Origin: JAHBXL01 sp964409775
GTDB lineage: Bacteria > Planctomycetota > Phycisphaerae > Phycisphaerales > UBA1924
Direction: 5' to 3'
DNA: 64,000 bases
Assembly (NCBI GenBank): GCA_964409775.1
Contig: CAYPEI010000004.1
Span: 1-64,000, forward strand
Of the stretch, positions 35,253 to 43,673 are shown one piece after another (the first letter of the stretch is position 1; the number at the start of each line of letters is the position of its first letter). The notes under the pieces are model-generated. The model was not told the origin of the DNA and searched no databases. It saw nothing but the letters and a program-made list of their open reading frames with translations. Position numbers and translations under genes: made by a program.

Positions 35253-36746
35253 ATGCGCACCATGGCGAAGTGGATGAACAGGCCCGAATCGCTCCTCGCC
35301 GCGGCGGCCCTTGGGCTGGTTGCGACGGTGGCGGTGTTGCTGAACCTGTCGCTGGCATCGTGCGAGAGCGGGCGGAGCGGGTGGCGGCCGATGGGGGAAT
35401 CGGGCGGGCCGGGGGGCCTGATGGACAAGTCGGTGGCGTCGGGACGCGGACCGATCGTGGCGGTCCCGCCGGAGCACTACGGGGATCGCGGGCCGGACAT
35501 GCGGATCCGGATCCGCACGGCGGTGGAGCGGGTGAAGTTCGGCGGGTCTGCGCCGGTGATGTTCTGGCCGGGCGTGCAGGGCGGGGAGCGTTCGCCGTTG
35601 CGGAGCGCCGGCGTGGTGGATGTGTCCCTGGAGAACGGGCAGTTCATTCTGCGTTCGCCGGAAGGGGTGGCGGCGGCGGGCATGAACGACGGCGTGTGGG
35701 CCGCGCCGGTGAACGGCAGGGACGCCTCCGGCATCTCGGCGATCGCGATCGACGGTGTCGATCACCCCGGGCGGGTGCGGCTGGTTGCGAGGACGGATGT
35801 TTCGCCGCGGGCGTTCGACGTGGTGGAGCACGTTCCGCTGGAGGACTACCTGCCGGGGGTGGTGGGCAAGGAGATGCTGACGGGCTGGCCGCTGGGGGCG
35901 TTCCAGGTGCAGGCGGTGTGTGCGCGGACGTATGCGCTGCAGGAGCGCGGATTGAGCCTTCGTCGCGGGGAGCAGTTTGACCTTGAGAACTCGGACCGCG
36001 ACCAGGTGTATGGGGGCGCGACGCGGAACCCGACGGTGCTGGAGGCGGTGCGGTCGACGCGGGGGCAGGTTCTGACGGACGGTGACACGATCCTGCGGGC
36101 GTACTACTCGAGCACGTGCGGCGGGCGGACGGCCTCGGCGCGGGACACGTGGCCGACGGGCAAGGGCTTTGAGTACAACCTCGCCGCGCCGATCCAGGCG
36201 CACGCGCGGGAGTCGTGCTGCGAGAAGTCGCCGCTGTACCGATGGAGCGTGACGCGGGACCGGGAGGAACTGGTGCGTCGGATCCGCGCGTTCGGTGAGA
36301 AGCAGAACCTGCTGGTGCGGAAGATCAAGGGGCTGCACTCGATCGAGCCCATGGGCTTCAACGAGGACGGACGGCCGAACCGGTACAAGATCATCGAGCC
36401 CGGGGGGACGTGGTATCAGTTGTCAGGGGAGGAGATCCGGCTGGCGTGCAACAACTCGGTTGCGGGCGCGGCGGCGCCGGCGGGGGCGGCTGTCGGGGTG
36501 GGCGTCGGGGCGGCGCCGGACGGAGCGGCGACGGGACTGCCGCTTGTCGACCGTCGGACACGGGTTCACTCGAGCGATTTCACGGTGGCGTCGACGCGCG
36601 AGGGGATGGTGTTCACGGGGCGGGGATTCGGGCACGGCGTGGGGATGTGCCAGTATTGCGCCAAGGGGTTTGCGGAGCGCGGCGACGACTGGCGGGCGAT
36701 CGTCGTGCGGTTCTATCCCGGCGCGACGCTGAAGCAGTTGTACTGA
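35253..36746 (+). CDS. SpoIID/LytB domain lipoprotein
   Basis: A 497-aa exported protein with a lipobox-like end to its signal (LLNLSLASC). It belongs to the SpoIID/LytB family, which includes peptidoglycan lytic transglycosylases acting on glycan strands stripped of peptides. Landmarks: VEHVPLEDYLPGVVGKEM, FQVQAVCARTYAL, YYSSTCGGRT and GRGFGHGVGMCQYCAKGFA near the end. The catalytic Glu of this family (in VVGKEM) is present. An Ala/Gly-rich insert separates the last two motifs. It converges with the EVE gene: the stops touch at 36746/36747. The start is ATG 35253, the first codon before a proper signal peptide. Confidence 0.85.
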   Translation: MRTMAKWMNRPESLLAAAALGLVATVAVLLNLSLASCESGRSGWRPMGESGGPGGLMDKSVASGRGPIVAVPPEHYGDRGPDMRIRIRTAVERVKFGGSAPVMFWPGVQGGERSPLRSAGVVDVSLENGQFILRSPEGVAAAGMNDGVWAAPVNGRDASGISAIAIDGVDHPGRVRLVARTDVSPRAFDVVEHVPLEDYLPGVVGKEMLTGWPLGAFQVQAVCARTYALQERGLSLRRGEQFDLENSDRDQVYGGATRNPTVLEAVRSTRGQVLTDGDTILRAYYSSTCGGRTASARDTWPTGKGFEYNLAAPIQAHARESCCEKSPLYRWSVTRDREELVRRIRAFGEKQNLLVRKIKGLHSIEPMGFNEDGRPNRYKIIEPGGTWYQLSGEEIRLACNNSVAGAAAPAGAAVGVGVGAAPDGAATGLPLVDRRTRVHSSDFTVASTREGMVFTGRGFGHGVGMCQYCAKGFAERGDDWRAIVVRFYPGATLKQLY

Positions 36747-37172
36747 TCACAGGCCGGCCATCCGGCGCAGCGCGGTGTCGATCGCGGGCGGCACGGGCAT
36801 GATGCTGAGGCGTGAGTTCGTCACGAGCAGGAAGCCGGCGAAGCGCTTGTCGGCCTTGATGGCCGCGAGCCCCACGGGCGACCTGGCGGCTTTCACGGGC
36901 TGGATATCGACGACCATGAACTTCGGCCGGCCCTGACCATCGAGCGCGGGGTTCTCGGGGTCGGGGTAGGGCTCGGTGGAGATCCGGGCGAGACCGACGA
37001 TCGCCTTGTCATCGCCGGTGTGGTAGATGAGGACGTCGTCGCCCTTTCTCGCGTCGCGCAGGAAGTTGATCGCCTGGCCGTTGGTGATGCCGTCCCATCG
37101 CGCACTTGCGCTGCGCTGCAGGTCGGCGAACGCGAACTCCGACGGCTCGGTCTTGAAGAGGAAGGTGGGCAT
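36747..37172 (-). CDS. EVE domain protein (modified-base binding)
   Basis: A 141-aa single-domain protein of the EVE family (PUA-like fold; thymocyte nuclear protein 1 type), which binds modified cytosines in DNA or RNA. Landmarks: FLFKTEPSEFAFADLQ, RWDGITNGQAINFLRDARKGD, VLIYHTGDDKAIVGLARI, FMVVDIQPV and FLLVTNSRLSIMPV. Length is that of the free-standing family. No restriction or helicase partner is next to it, so it is not a visible part of a restriction system. Start ATG 37172. Confidence 0.88.
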   Translation of the reverse strand: MPTFLFKTEPSEFAFADLQRSASARWDGITNGQAINFLRDARKGDDVLIYHTGDDKAIVGLARISTEPYPDPENPALDGQGRPKFMVVDIQPVKAARSPVGLAAIKADKRFAGFLLVTNSRLSIMPVPPAIDTALRRMAGL

Positions 37173-37419
37173 GGGGGATTGTTCGCCGGGGTTATCGGCG
37201 GTTCTGGCGGCGCGATGGGGGACCGTGCGTGCGGCGCAGGCGGGCTGGAGCGGGTCTGGCGGCGGTGCATGAAGGGGGACTGGAGCGGCGTCGATAGAGG
37301 CGAGGGGAATCGGTCTGCCCATGCCGGGGCGCCCGCGCTGCGGTGCCGCACCGGGCAGCGGCGTGCGATCGACGCTTCCCGGGTTTGCGAGTGTGGGTGC
37401 TGCGAGAAAGGTGCGACCG

Positions 37420-39780
37420 ATGAGCCATCCGACGACACCACAACCGGAAGCGGGCACCGGGCCGGGCGCCTCGCCGGGCGACCTGGGCGTGTTTGCGGTG
37501 ATCGCCGACCTTGAGTCGCGGTTGTCGGCGCTCAAGCAGTTGCACGAGCAGGGGAGCCGCCGGCAGACGGAACTGGACGGTCGGGAGGCGGAACTGGCGG
37601 CGCGTGACCAGGATCTGCGGCAGCGGATCGCCGCGCTGTCGGCGCGACAGTCGGAAGTCGAGGGCCTGGCCTCGGGCCTCGCATCGCGGCAGGAGCAGTT
37701 TGAGCGTTCGGTGGCCGCGCTGGACGCGAGGCAGAAGGAACTGGAGCACCTGTCGGTGCAGGCCGCGGAGGCGCGGCGGGAGGCCGATCGGCGGACGGAG
37801 GCGGCTGCGGCGGCGGAGCGGCAGGTCTCGGAGCACGCGCGGGTGCTCGACGAGCGGCGTGCGTCGATGGAGCGGCTGGCGGCGGATGCGCAGGCGGCGA
37901 GCCGGCAGGCGGAGTCGCACGCGGCGGAGTTGTCGCGGCGGGAAGGGGAACTGCGGGAGAAGTTGGCCGCGGCGCAGGAGTTGTATGAGCGTGCGCAGCG
38001 GGAGCGGGAGGAGTCGCGGACGGAACTGGCGTCGATGGAGAGCGCGCTGGCCGAGCGGGAGGCGGCGCTGGCGTCGGCGTTTGAGAAGATGGAGCAGCAG
38101 CGGGCCGAACTGGCCACCGGGCAGGAGCGGCTGGCGGATGCGCAGCAGCGGCTGGCGGAGGAGTCTGCGCGGTGCCGGCGGGAGATGGACGCGAGGGAGC
38201 AGGAGGCGCGGGACCGGGACGGCTCGCTGCGGGAACTGGAGGAGCACCTCAACGAGCGGCTGGCGGAACTGAAGATCGAGGCGGAGCGTGTGCAGCGCGA
38301 GCGGGTGATGGTGAGCGAGCAGGCGCGGACGCTGGCGGAGCAGGCGGGGACGAGCGACGAGCATGCGAGCGCGATTCACTCGGGGCGGGCGGAGCAGGCG
38401 CAGATCCAACTGGGCGAGGCGAACGCTCGCGCGGCGGGCCTTCAGACGGAACTGGAACAGGTGCGGGCGGACCTTGCGCACGCGCTGGACGAACTGGCGC
38501 AGGCGCAGGCGGCGGCGGGTCAGGCGGGCGGGGGTGTCGACCCGGCAGAACTGGAGAAGCGGGATCGGACGATCCAGCAGTTGAGCGATGAGTTGGAGCA
38601 GTTGCGGGGCGCGGCAGCGTCGCTGCAGTCAAGGCTCGATCAGAGCGAGGCCGCGGCGGAGAGCATGCACGGGGCCGATGAGCAGGAGATCTCGCGACGC
38701 GAGCAGGCGATCGTGAAGTTGCGTGACCGGCTGGAGGAGGCGCAGAAAGAAATCGCGTCGCTACGGGAGCGTGCCGAGCAGGCGGAGCGGAGCGCGCGGC
38801 AGGCGCGGGCGGCCGCGGGCGGCGTGGACCCGGCGGCGGCGGAGCGGCTGGTCGCGAGGCGGGATCGGCTGCGTCGGTACAAGTCGCTGCTTCAGGGACA
38901 GGCGAGGAAGATCATCCAGGCGCAGGCGGCGCTGCAGAAGCGGCACGGGGAGTGCGAGCAGGTGCTGTCGCAGCGGAGCAAACTGCAGGCGGCGTTCGAC
39001 GAGGTGCAGAAGCGGGAGAAGCGCCTCGCGGGCGCGAGGGCTCGGGGCGGAGCGGCGACGATCGTGTGCTGCGCGGCGGTGACGATCGCGGTGCTGGCGG
39101 CGCTGTCGTGGACGCTGGCGGAGAAGATCTGGCCGGGCACATACGCGGCGCAGGCGCAACTGGAGGCGGACTCGCGCGGCCGGAAGGCGAGCGAGCAGGA
39201 CCTGGCGTCGTGGCAGGTGTATCACGAGGACCTGGTGAGCAACCCGCAACTGATCGAGGTGGCGGCCGAGCGGATGGCGCGGCGCGGCATCGCGCGGCTC
39301 GGAACGCCGGCGGATCTGCGGGCGAAACTGAAGACGGACCTGTTCGTGCAGTCTCCGCAGTCGGGCAAACTGACGCTGGAGATCCGGGAGGTGGGGCAGG
39401 ACCGCGCGAAACTGGTGCTGGACACGCTGGTGACCTCGATGAAGAGCGTCGCGGATGCGGCGCGGCAGGGGCGGGCGGAGGACCTGGGCACGACGATTGC
39501 GCAGCCGGCGTCGGTGCTGGCTTCACCCGTGGTGGACCAGCGGCTGCAGCACGCGGGGATGCTGCTGGGCGGGGGCACGCTGGTGGCGCTGCTGGGGGGC
39601 ATGCTGGTGTGGGGACGGATGGCGGCGGCGAAGCGGCAGTTCGAGCAGGGCGAAGCGGTGGAGAATGCGCTGCAGCAGGTGGAGTGGGCGAAGTTGGAGG
39701 CGTCTATGGCCAAAGGGGCGCCGACAGCGGGCGGGAGCGGCCCGGGGTCGGGGCGCAAGGGCCGCGGCAGGAAGGAATGA
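37420..39780 (+). CDS. Long coiled-coil protein fused to a Wzz-like membrane domain
   Basis: A 786-aa protein. Residues about 20-540 are almost wholly coiled coil, rich in Glu, Arg, Ala, Gln and Leu (for example LSARQSEVEGLASGLASRQ). A basic stretch leads to a membrane helix near 547-565 (IVCCAAVTIAVLAALSW), a 150-residue domain (GTYAAQAQLEAD and VSNPQLIEVAAERMA), then a second helix (GMLLGGGTLVALLGGMLVW) and a short basic tail. The two-helix bracket with a periplasmic part that begins with a YxAxxxL pattern resembles Wzz chain-length regulators and tyrosine-kinase adaptors, here with a giant cytoplasmic coiled coil. Start ATG 37420. Role unknown; a scaffold for polysaccharide export is a guess. 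Confidence 0.6.
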   Translation: MSHPTTPQPEAGTGPGASPGDLGVFAVIADLESRLSALKQLHEQGSRRQTELDGREAELAARDQDLRQRIAALSARQSEVEGLASGLASRQEQFERSVAALDARQKELEHLSVQAAEARREADRRTEAAAAAERQVSEHARVLDERRASMERLAADAQAASRQAESHAAELSRREGELREKLAAAQELYERAQREREESRTELASMESALAEREAALASAFEKMEQQRAELATGQERLADAQQRLAEESARCRREMDAREQEARDRDGSLRELEEHLNERLAELKIEAERVQRERVMVSEQARTLAEQAGTSDEHASAIHSGRAEQAQIQLGEANARAAGLQTELEQVRADLAHALDELAQAQAAAGQAGGGVDPAELEKRDRTIQQLSDELEQLRGAAASLQSRLDQSEAAAESMHGADEQEISRREQAIVKLRDRLEEAQKEIASLRERAEQAERSARQARAAAGGVDPAAAERLVARRDRLRRYKSLLQGQARKIIQAQAALQKRHGECEQVLSQRSKLQAAFDEVQKREKRLAGARARGGAATIVCCAAVTIAVLAALSWTLAEKIWPGTYAAQAQLEADSRGRKASEQDLASWQVYHEDLVSNPQLIEVAAERMARRGIARLGTPADLRAKLKTDLFVQSPQSGKLTLEIREVGQDRAKLVLDTLVTSMKSVADAARQGRAEDLGTTIAQPASVLASPVVDQRLQHAGMLLGGGTLVALLGGMLVWGRMAAAKRQFEQGEAVENALQQVEWAKLEASMAKGAPTAGGSGPGSGRKGRGRKE

Positions 39781-39798
39781 GGAATCGCATAAACAACG

Positions 39799-39825
39799 AC
39801 CCCCGGCGGGGTGCGCGCCGGGGGT
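39799..39825 (+). terminator. Terminator-like hairpin after the coiled-coil gene
   Basis: A 10-bp stem (ACCCCCGGCG with CGCCGGGGGT) and a 7-nt loop, 18 nt after the stop at 39780, followed by TCGTCTTGC. It may serve the convergent gene at 39883 as well. Confidence 0.65.
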
Positions 39826-39882
39826 TCGTCTTGCTGGGTCATCCGGCCGAGGGCGCCGGCGAGTCACGGGGATGAGGGGAGA

Positions 39883-40680
39883 TCAGATTCCGGAACTGCG
39901 GAGGAGGACCTTGCTGGTGCCGCGGACGCGGATCCCGATCTCGCGTGCGGAGTCGAGGGCGAGGTTCTCGAGTTGACGGCGTTCGATGCCCGCGCCGGAG
40001 GGGCGGATGGTGAGGTCGGCGATGGCCTCGTTTCCGGCTTCGTCGATGACGACGACTTCGTACTCGGCGCCGGAGGAGGGCAGGTCCTTGAGGAAGAGTT
40101 CGCCGGTGCGTGAAGCACCCTCGATGACGAGGAGCGCGCGGCCGGCGAAGGGACGGGCCCCCGCGGCGGGCGTGTCGCCGGTGAACTGGACGAAGCGGGT
40201 GGTCGGGTCGAACATGGCCTGGCTGAACCGGACGCCGAACTCCTGGAGGATCTTGTCGGTGACGCCGTTGCCGATCTGGCCGTTCTGGATGTCGGTGTAG
40301 TCCATGCGCATCTGGAGCACGGAGAGCCCGAGGACGACGCAGGCGGCGGCGGCGGCGATCGCTCCGACGCGCCACATGCGGTTGACGCCATAGGCGGGGC
40401 GGATGTCGGGGATGATTCCGCCGGCGCTGATGCGATGGACGGTCATGGCGCTGATGGCCTCGCGCAGGCGTGCGAGGACGCGTGCGCGGAGCCCCGGGGG
40501 CGGCTCGACGGCGGGGAGGATCGCGTCGAGGTTTGAGAGCCGCAGTTGTTCGCGACGGATCTGCGACTGGAGCGCCGGCGGGGCAGCGCGGAACGCGGCC
40601 TCGAAGGCGTCGCGCTCGTCGGGATCGAGCAGGCCCATGGCGTCGAGGGAAGCAAGTTCGAGCAACTCATGCGTGGTCAT
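39883..40680 (-). CDS. Anti-sigma factor, RskA-like
   Basis: A 265-aa protein with an N-terminal helical domain (MTTHELLELASLDAMGLLDP, followed by acidic and hydrophobic helices, residues 1-75), one membrane helix (about 103-121) and a domain outside the cytoplasm of about 140 residues. This is the layout of RskA-type anti-sigma factors; the domain reads FVQFTGDTPAAGARPFAG and PSSGAEYEVVVIDEAGNE, typical of the RskA C-terminal domain. It has no HXXXCXXC zinc motif. Its ATG overlaps the stop of the sigma gene by 4 nt, the usual sigma/anti-sigma coupling. Confidence 0.8.
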   Translation of the reverse strand: MTTHELLELASLDAMGLLDPDERDAFEAAFRAAPPALQSQIRREQLRLSNLDAILPAVEPPPGLRARVLARLREAISAMTVHRISAGGIIPDIRPAYGVNRMWRVGAIAAAAACVVLGLSVLQMRMDYTDIQNGQIGNGVTDKILQEFGVRFSQAMFDPTTRFVQFTGDTPAAGARPFAGRALLVIEGASRTGELFLKDLPSSGAEYEVVVIDEAGNEAIADLTIRPSGAGIERRQLENLALDSAREIGIRVRGTSKVLLRSSGI

Positions 40681-41264
40681 GAGGCCAACTCCTCATTCGG
40701 GCCCCGCTCGCGGAGCCGTACAAGCGCCCGAGAGAGCGCGGATTTGATCGTTCCGATCGGGGTTCCGAGTTCCTCGCCGATCTGCCGCAGGGTCTGGCCG
40801 CCGAGGTAGGCACGTGTGACGACGGTTCGCTGCAGGTCGGGCAGGCCGTTGACGCGGCGCATCAACTCGCCGAAACGCTCGGACTCTTCAAGGGACAGGC
40901 CGGCGGCGGGTTGCAACTGCGGGTTCTCGTCGGGCGACGACTGGCGATCGTCGAGGCTCACGGCCTTGACGCGCGCCTTGGTGCGCCGGAGGCGGTCCAC
41001 AAGATGTCGTCTTGAGATGAGCATTACCCAGGTCACCAGCGCTGCGCGTTTCGGGTCGTACCGGTCTGCCGTCCGCCACAGGCGGACAAAGATCTCCTGA
41101 ACGGCATCCTCGGCATCGGCACGCGTGGGCATGGCCTGAAACGCGAGGCGATAGACGAGCGATGCGAAGCGGTCGTAAAGAAGAGAGACGGATTCGGGAT
41201 CGTTTTCCGACACCCGCCGCATCAACTCCAGATCCGCATCCTGCACTTTGCCGGCGCCAGACAT
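40677..41264 (-). CDS. ECF-family RNA polymerase sigma factor
   Basis: A 195-aa group 4 sigma factor. Region 2 is DPESVSLLYDRFASLVYRLA with DAEDAVQEIFVRLWRTADRY (2.2) and a WVMLISRRHLVDRLRR end; region 4 is LPDLQRTVVTRAYLGGQTLR then GTPIGTIKSALSRALVRLRE, the helix-turn-helix. The start ATG 41264 fits family length. It is controlled by the membrane anti-sigma encoded just downstream. The upstream intergenic region of 328 nt to the divergent prepilin is full of small palindromes and might hold its own target promoter. Confidence 0.92.
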   Translation of the reverse strand: MSGAGKVQDADLELMRRVSENDPESVSLLYDRFASLVYRLAFQAMPTRADAEDAVQEIFVRLWRTADRYDPKRAALVTWVMLISRRHLVDRLRRTKARVKAVSLDDRQSSPDENPQLQPAAGLSLEESERFGELMRRVNGLPDLQRTVVTRAYLGGQTLRQIGEELGTPIGTIKSALSRALVRLRERGPNEELAS

Positions 41265-41592
41265 GGGAGCCTCAAAGGTACGAAGTCGACCATCCTGCCC
41301 ACCTTGTGGCCTGCGCGAGAACCGGCAGGCCGACCGGACCGTGGGGTGGAGCCCGGCGCAATCTGATACGCCGCGGCGGGTGAACAGGATGCTCGAAAAA
41401 CCGGTTGAGAGCAAGTCGCGTGCGGGGCAAACCCCAAGCGGGTGTGGAGGACGGGAGGTCGACCGGTCGATAACACGAAGTGTCGGGTGTTTACGGAAGG
41501 TATTTGTTCGGAAATACGGATGGGAGGCTTGCTCGGGAGGTCAGGTTCTGGTAAACTCCGTTCAGGCAAAGCGTTCCTTGGCGGAGGAAGGC
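41265..41592. promoter_or_regulatory. Divergent intergenic region with three palindromes
   Basis: No gene is supported. It holds a perfect 12-bp palindrome TCGACCGGTCGA (41459-41470), ACAC-GAA-GTGT (41473-41483) and GTATTT-N6-AAATAC (41500-41517), all 76-134 nt upstream of the prepilin start. The last lies in the only AT-rich part, which is where a promoter is expected. They are candidate operator sites; none matches a site known to me. Confidence 0.4.
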
Positions 41593-42336
41593 GTGCATAG
41601 ACGTCACGGTGGCATAAACAGCGCACGTTCGCTCGCTTCACGCGCGCGTGCTTTCACCATGATCGACGTGATGGCGTCGATGTCGGTGATCATGCTGCTT
41701 ATCGCGCTGCTTCTGCCGAGCCTTTCCACTGTTCGTGAAACGGCGCGTCGGGTCGTGTGCGGATCAAACGTCCGCCAGGTCGGCCTTGGACTCGCTATGT
41801 ACGCAGACGATTACAGCGGGTTCCTTCCGCCGAGCCGGTTCAGCACACCTTCGCAGAACGCTGTGCACCAGACGACGCTGGTGCGTGCCTTGTTGCCGGC
41901 GTATTCAACGGGCCAGAGCGTGTGGGACGGCGTGGGGCTTTTGTATCAGACGGACTACATTGTTGCGCCGGGCGTGTTTTACTGCCCGTCGCATCACGGG
42001 GATCATCCGTTTGCGAACTACGTCTCGCGCTGGCCATCGGTGGGCACGGAGATCATTTCGAACTACCAGTTCCGGGTCGGCATCTCGAACCTTCTCCAGA
42101 GCATTCGCGGCGAGTCGGCGCTTGTCGCGGATTCGCTCCGGACGCAGTCGGACTTCAACCACACGGTGGGGTGCAACTTCCTCCGGGCCGATCTGAGCGC
42201 GACGTGGTACACCGACTCGATGGGGTCGATCGTCTCGCGCCTGCCGGTGAGCGAGTCGGATGCGCAGGCCGCGGCGCGGGTATCGGCGGCGTGGCGACTG
42301 CTCGACAGCATCGACGGCAACGGCGAGCCGCGGTGA
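41593..42336 (+). CDS. Prepilin-like protein, pseudopilin type
   Basis: A 247-aa protein with a basic leader and the pilin signal FTMIDVMASMSVIMLLIALL preceded by RARA, so the cleavage would be after Ala. The usual +5 Glu is replaced by Asp (TMIDV). The following helix and RRVVCGSNVRQVGLGLAMYADD resemble the planctomycete pseudopilin families. The start is GTG 41593, chosen because GGAGGAAGG stands immediately before it; no ATG is available before the signal. The rest contains VFYCPSHHGDHPFANY and a polar C-terminal domain. It is divergent from the ECF sigma gene and may be under its control. Confidence 0.75.
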   Translation: MHRRHGGINSARSLASRARAFTMIDVMASMSVIMLLIALLLPSLSTVRETARRVVCGSNVRQVGLGLAMYADDYSGFLPPSRFSTPSQNAVHQTTLVRALLPAYSTGQSVWDGVGLLYQTDYIVAPGVFYCPSHHGDHPFANYVSRWPSVGTEIISNYQFRVGISNLLQSIRGESALVADSLRTQSDFNHTVGCNFLRADLSATWYTDSMGSIVSRLPVSESDAQAAARVSAAWRLLDSIDGNGEPR

Positions 42337-42443
42337 GTCGGGGCGAGGAAGGCCTCTGGAACCGCGGCGGCGGGTTTCATCTATAAGCAGAGAGTGTCCT
42401 GCATCACCCTTTGCCGGTGTTGTCGCCGAGCGTACTTTCCACG

Positions 42444-43577
42444 ATGCCGCGAGAATGCTCCACCGATCCTGACCACCGGCGCGAACGGCGAGGCCTCGCA
42501 TGGGGGCGGTGTGGGTTGGCCGTGGCGGCGGGCCTGTTGATGGCGGCGCCAGCGCAGGCGCAACTGCGGCCGATGCGAGAGTTCTGCGGCATCAACCGGC
42601 CGGTCCCGGTCCGCATCGAGGTTCCGGTGACTCATCCGCCGATTGCGATCCCGGCGGAGGCCGGCGGGGCAGGGGAGGGGGAGGCACCGGCCCCGGGGGC
42701 CGGCGGGGCGGTGGAGGGTCCGCCTGCGGTGCGGGTGGAGGTGGAGATGATCCGCGCGGCGACCGGCGAGGTGATCGACCGGTCGACCGCGCAGGCCGGT
42801 GAGGCGGACCTGGTTTCGTTGTTCCCGAGGTTGTGGAGCGCCGAGGACAAGCGGGCGATGCTGGCGCAACTGCGGATCGACGGCCGGCGCGTGGGCGCAC
42901 CGCTGATCATGACGCCGATGCTGTCGCCGCCCGCGTATGCCTCGCGGCTGGATCGGGCGGGGTTTCCGATGTTTCCTGCGCCGGATGCGTCGCGGGCGGC
43001 GCCGACGTGCTCGGGCTATCGGGTCGCGGTGATGCGGGCGCTGGTGCTGGAGACGACCAAGGGCGAGTTGCGGTTCAACCTTCGCGCGGACCTTGCGCCG
43101 AACACGGTCTGGTATGTCGCGAGGCTGGTTGAGGGTGGGATGTACACGGATGTGGAGTTTCACAAGATTGCATCGCTCGCCGCGGCGAGTTCGCCGGACT
43201 TTGTGCAGACGGGCGATCCGACCGGGACGGGGCTCGGGGGCGCCGGGTTTCTGTTCGATCTCGAGGATTCGACGCTTCGGCATGAGTTCGGGGTGATCTC
43301 GATGGCGAGGGCGAGCGACCCGAACTCTGCGAGTTCCCAGTTCTTCATCAGCCTCGGGGGAGCAGCGGCGGCGACGCTGGACGGCAAGTACGCGGCGTTC
43401 GGGCAGTTGATCGCGGGCGCGGATGTTCTGCGGGCGATCGCGGCGAGCCCGGTGGGACCGGACAACCGGCCGCTGAAGCCGCCGAAGATCATCAGTGCCA
43501 GGTTGGTGGACGCCCCGCCGGCGGGGGAGGGACCGCCGCCGGTGCGTGACCCGCTGGCGGACAAGCCGGCGAGGTGA
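42444..43577 (+). CDS. Secreted cyclophilin-type peptidyl-prolyl isomerase
   Basis: A 377-aa exported protein. After a basic n-region and the signal peptide (GLAVAAGLLMAAPAQAQ), about 150 residues are of unknown fold with a Pro/Gly/Glu-rich linker. The second half is a cyclophilin domain: LRFNLRADLAPNTVWYVARL, FHKIAS, FVQTGDPTGTGLGGAGF, FGVISMARASDPNSASSQFF and KYAAFGQLIAGADVL. The domain catalyses prolyl cis-trans isomerisation during folding outside the cytoplasm. Some active-site residues differ (FHKIAS where FHRVI is usual), so it may be weak. ATG 42444 is preferred over upstream TTG/GTG codons. Confidence 0.8.
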   Translation: MPRECSTDPDHRRERRGLAWGRCGLAVAAGLLMAAPAQAQLRPMREFCGINRPVPVRIEVPVTHPPIAIPAEAGGAGEGEAPAPGAGGAVEGPPAVRVEVEMIRAATGEVIDRSTAQAGEADLVSLFPRLWSAEDKRAMLAQLRIDGRRVGAPLIMTPMLSPPAYASRLDRAGFPMFPAPDASRAAPTCSGYRVAVMRALVLETTKGELRFNLRADLAPNTVWYVARLVEGGMYTDVEFHKIASLAAASSPDFVQTGDPTGTGLGGAGFLFDLEDSTLRHEFGVISMARASDPNSASSQFFISLGGAAAATLDGKYAAFGQLIAGADVLRAIAASPVGPDNRPLKPPKIISARLVDAPPAGEGPPPVRDPLADKPAR

Positions 43578-43583
43578 GCCCGA

Positions 43584-43639
43584 AGTCGGAAGTCGGAAGT
43601 CGGAAGTCGGATGTCGGATGTCGGATGTCGGATGTCGGA
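43584..43639. repeat. Tandem heptanucleotide repeat, 4 x AGTCGGA then 4 x TGTCGGA
   Basis: Eight perfect 7-bp units in a row between the cyclophilin gene and deoC, four with A and four with T in first place. The same unit recurs in broken form at 44636-44667, directly after deoC. Confidence 0.9.
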
Positions 43640-43673
43640 TGGAAATTGTTGGTGCGTGTGATGAGGTGCGGTG

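Noticed and set aside
36747..37172. EVE protein as part of a modification-dependent restriction system
   Set aside because: It is free-standing; no nuclease, helicase or methyltransferase gene adjoins it.
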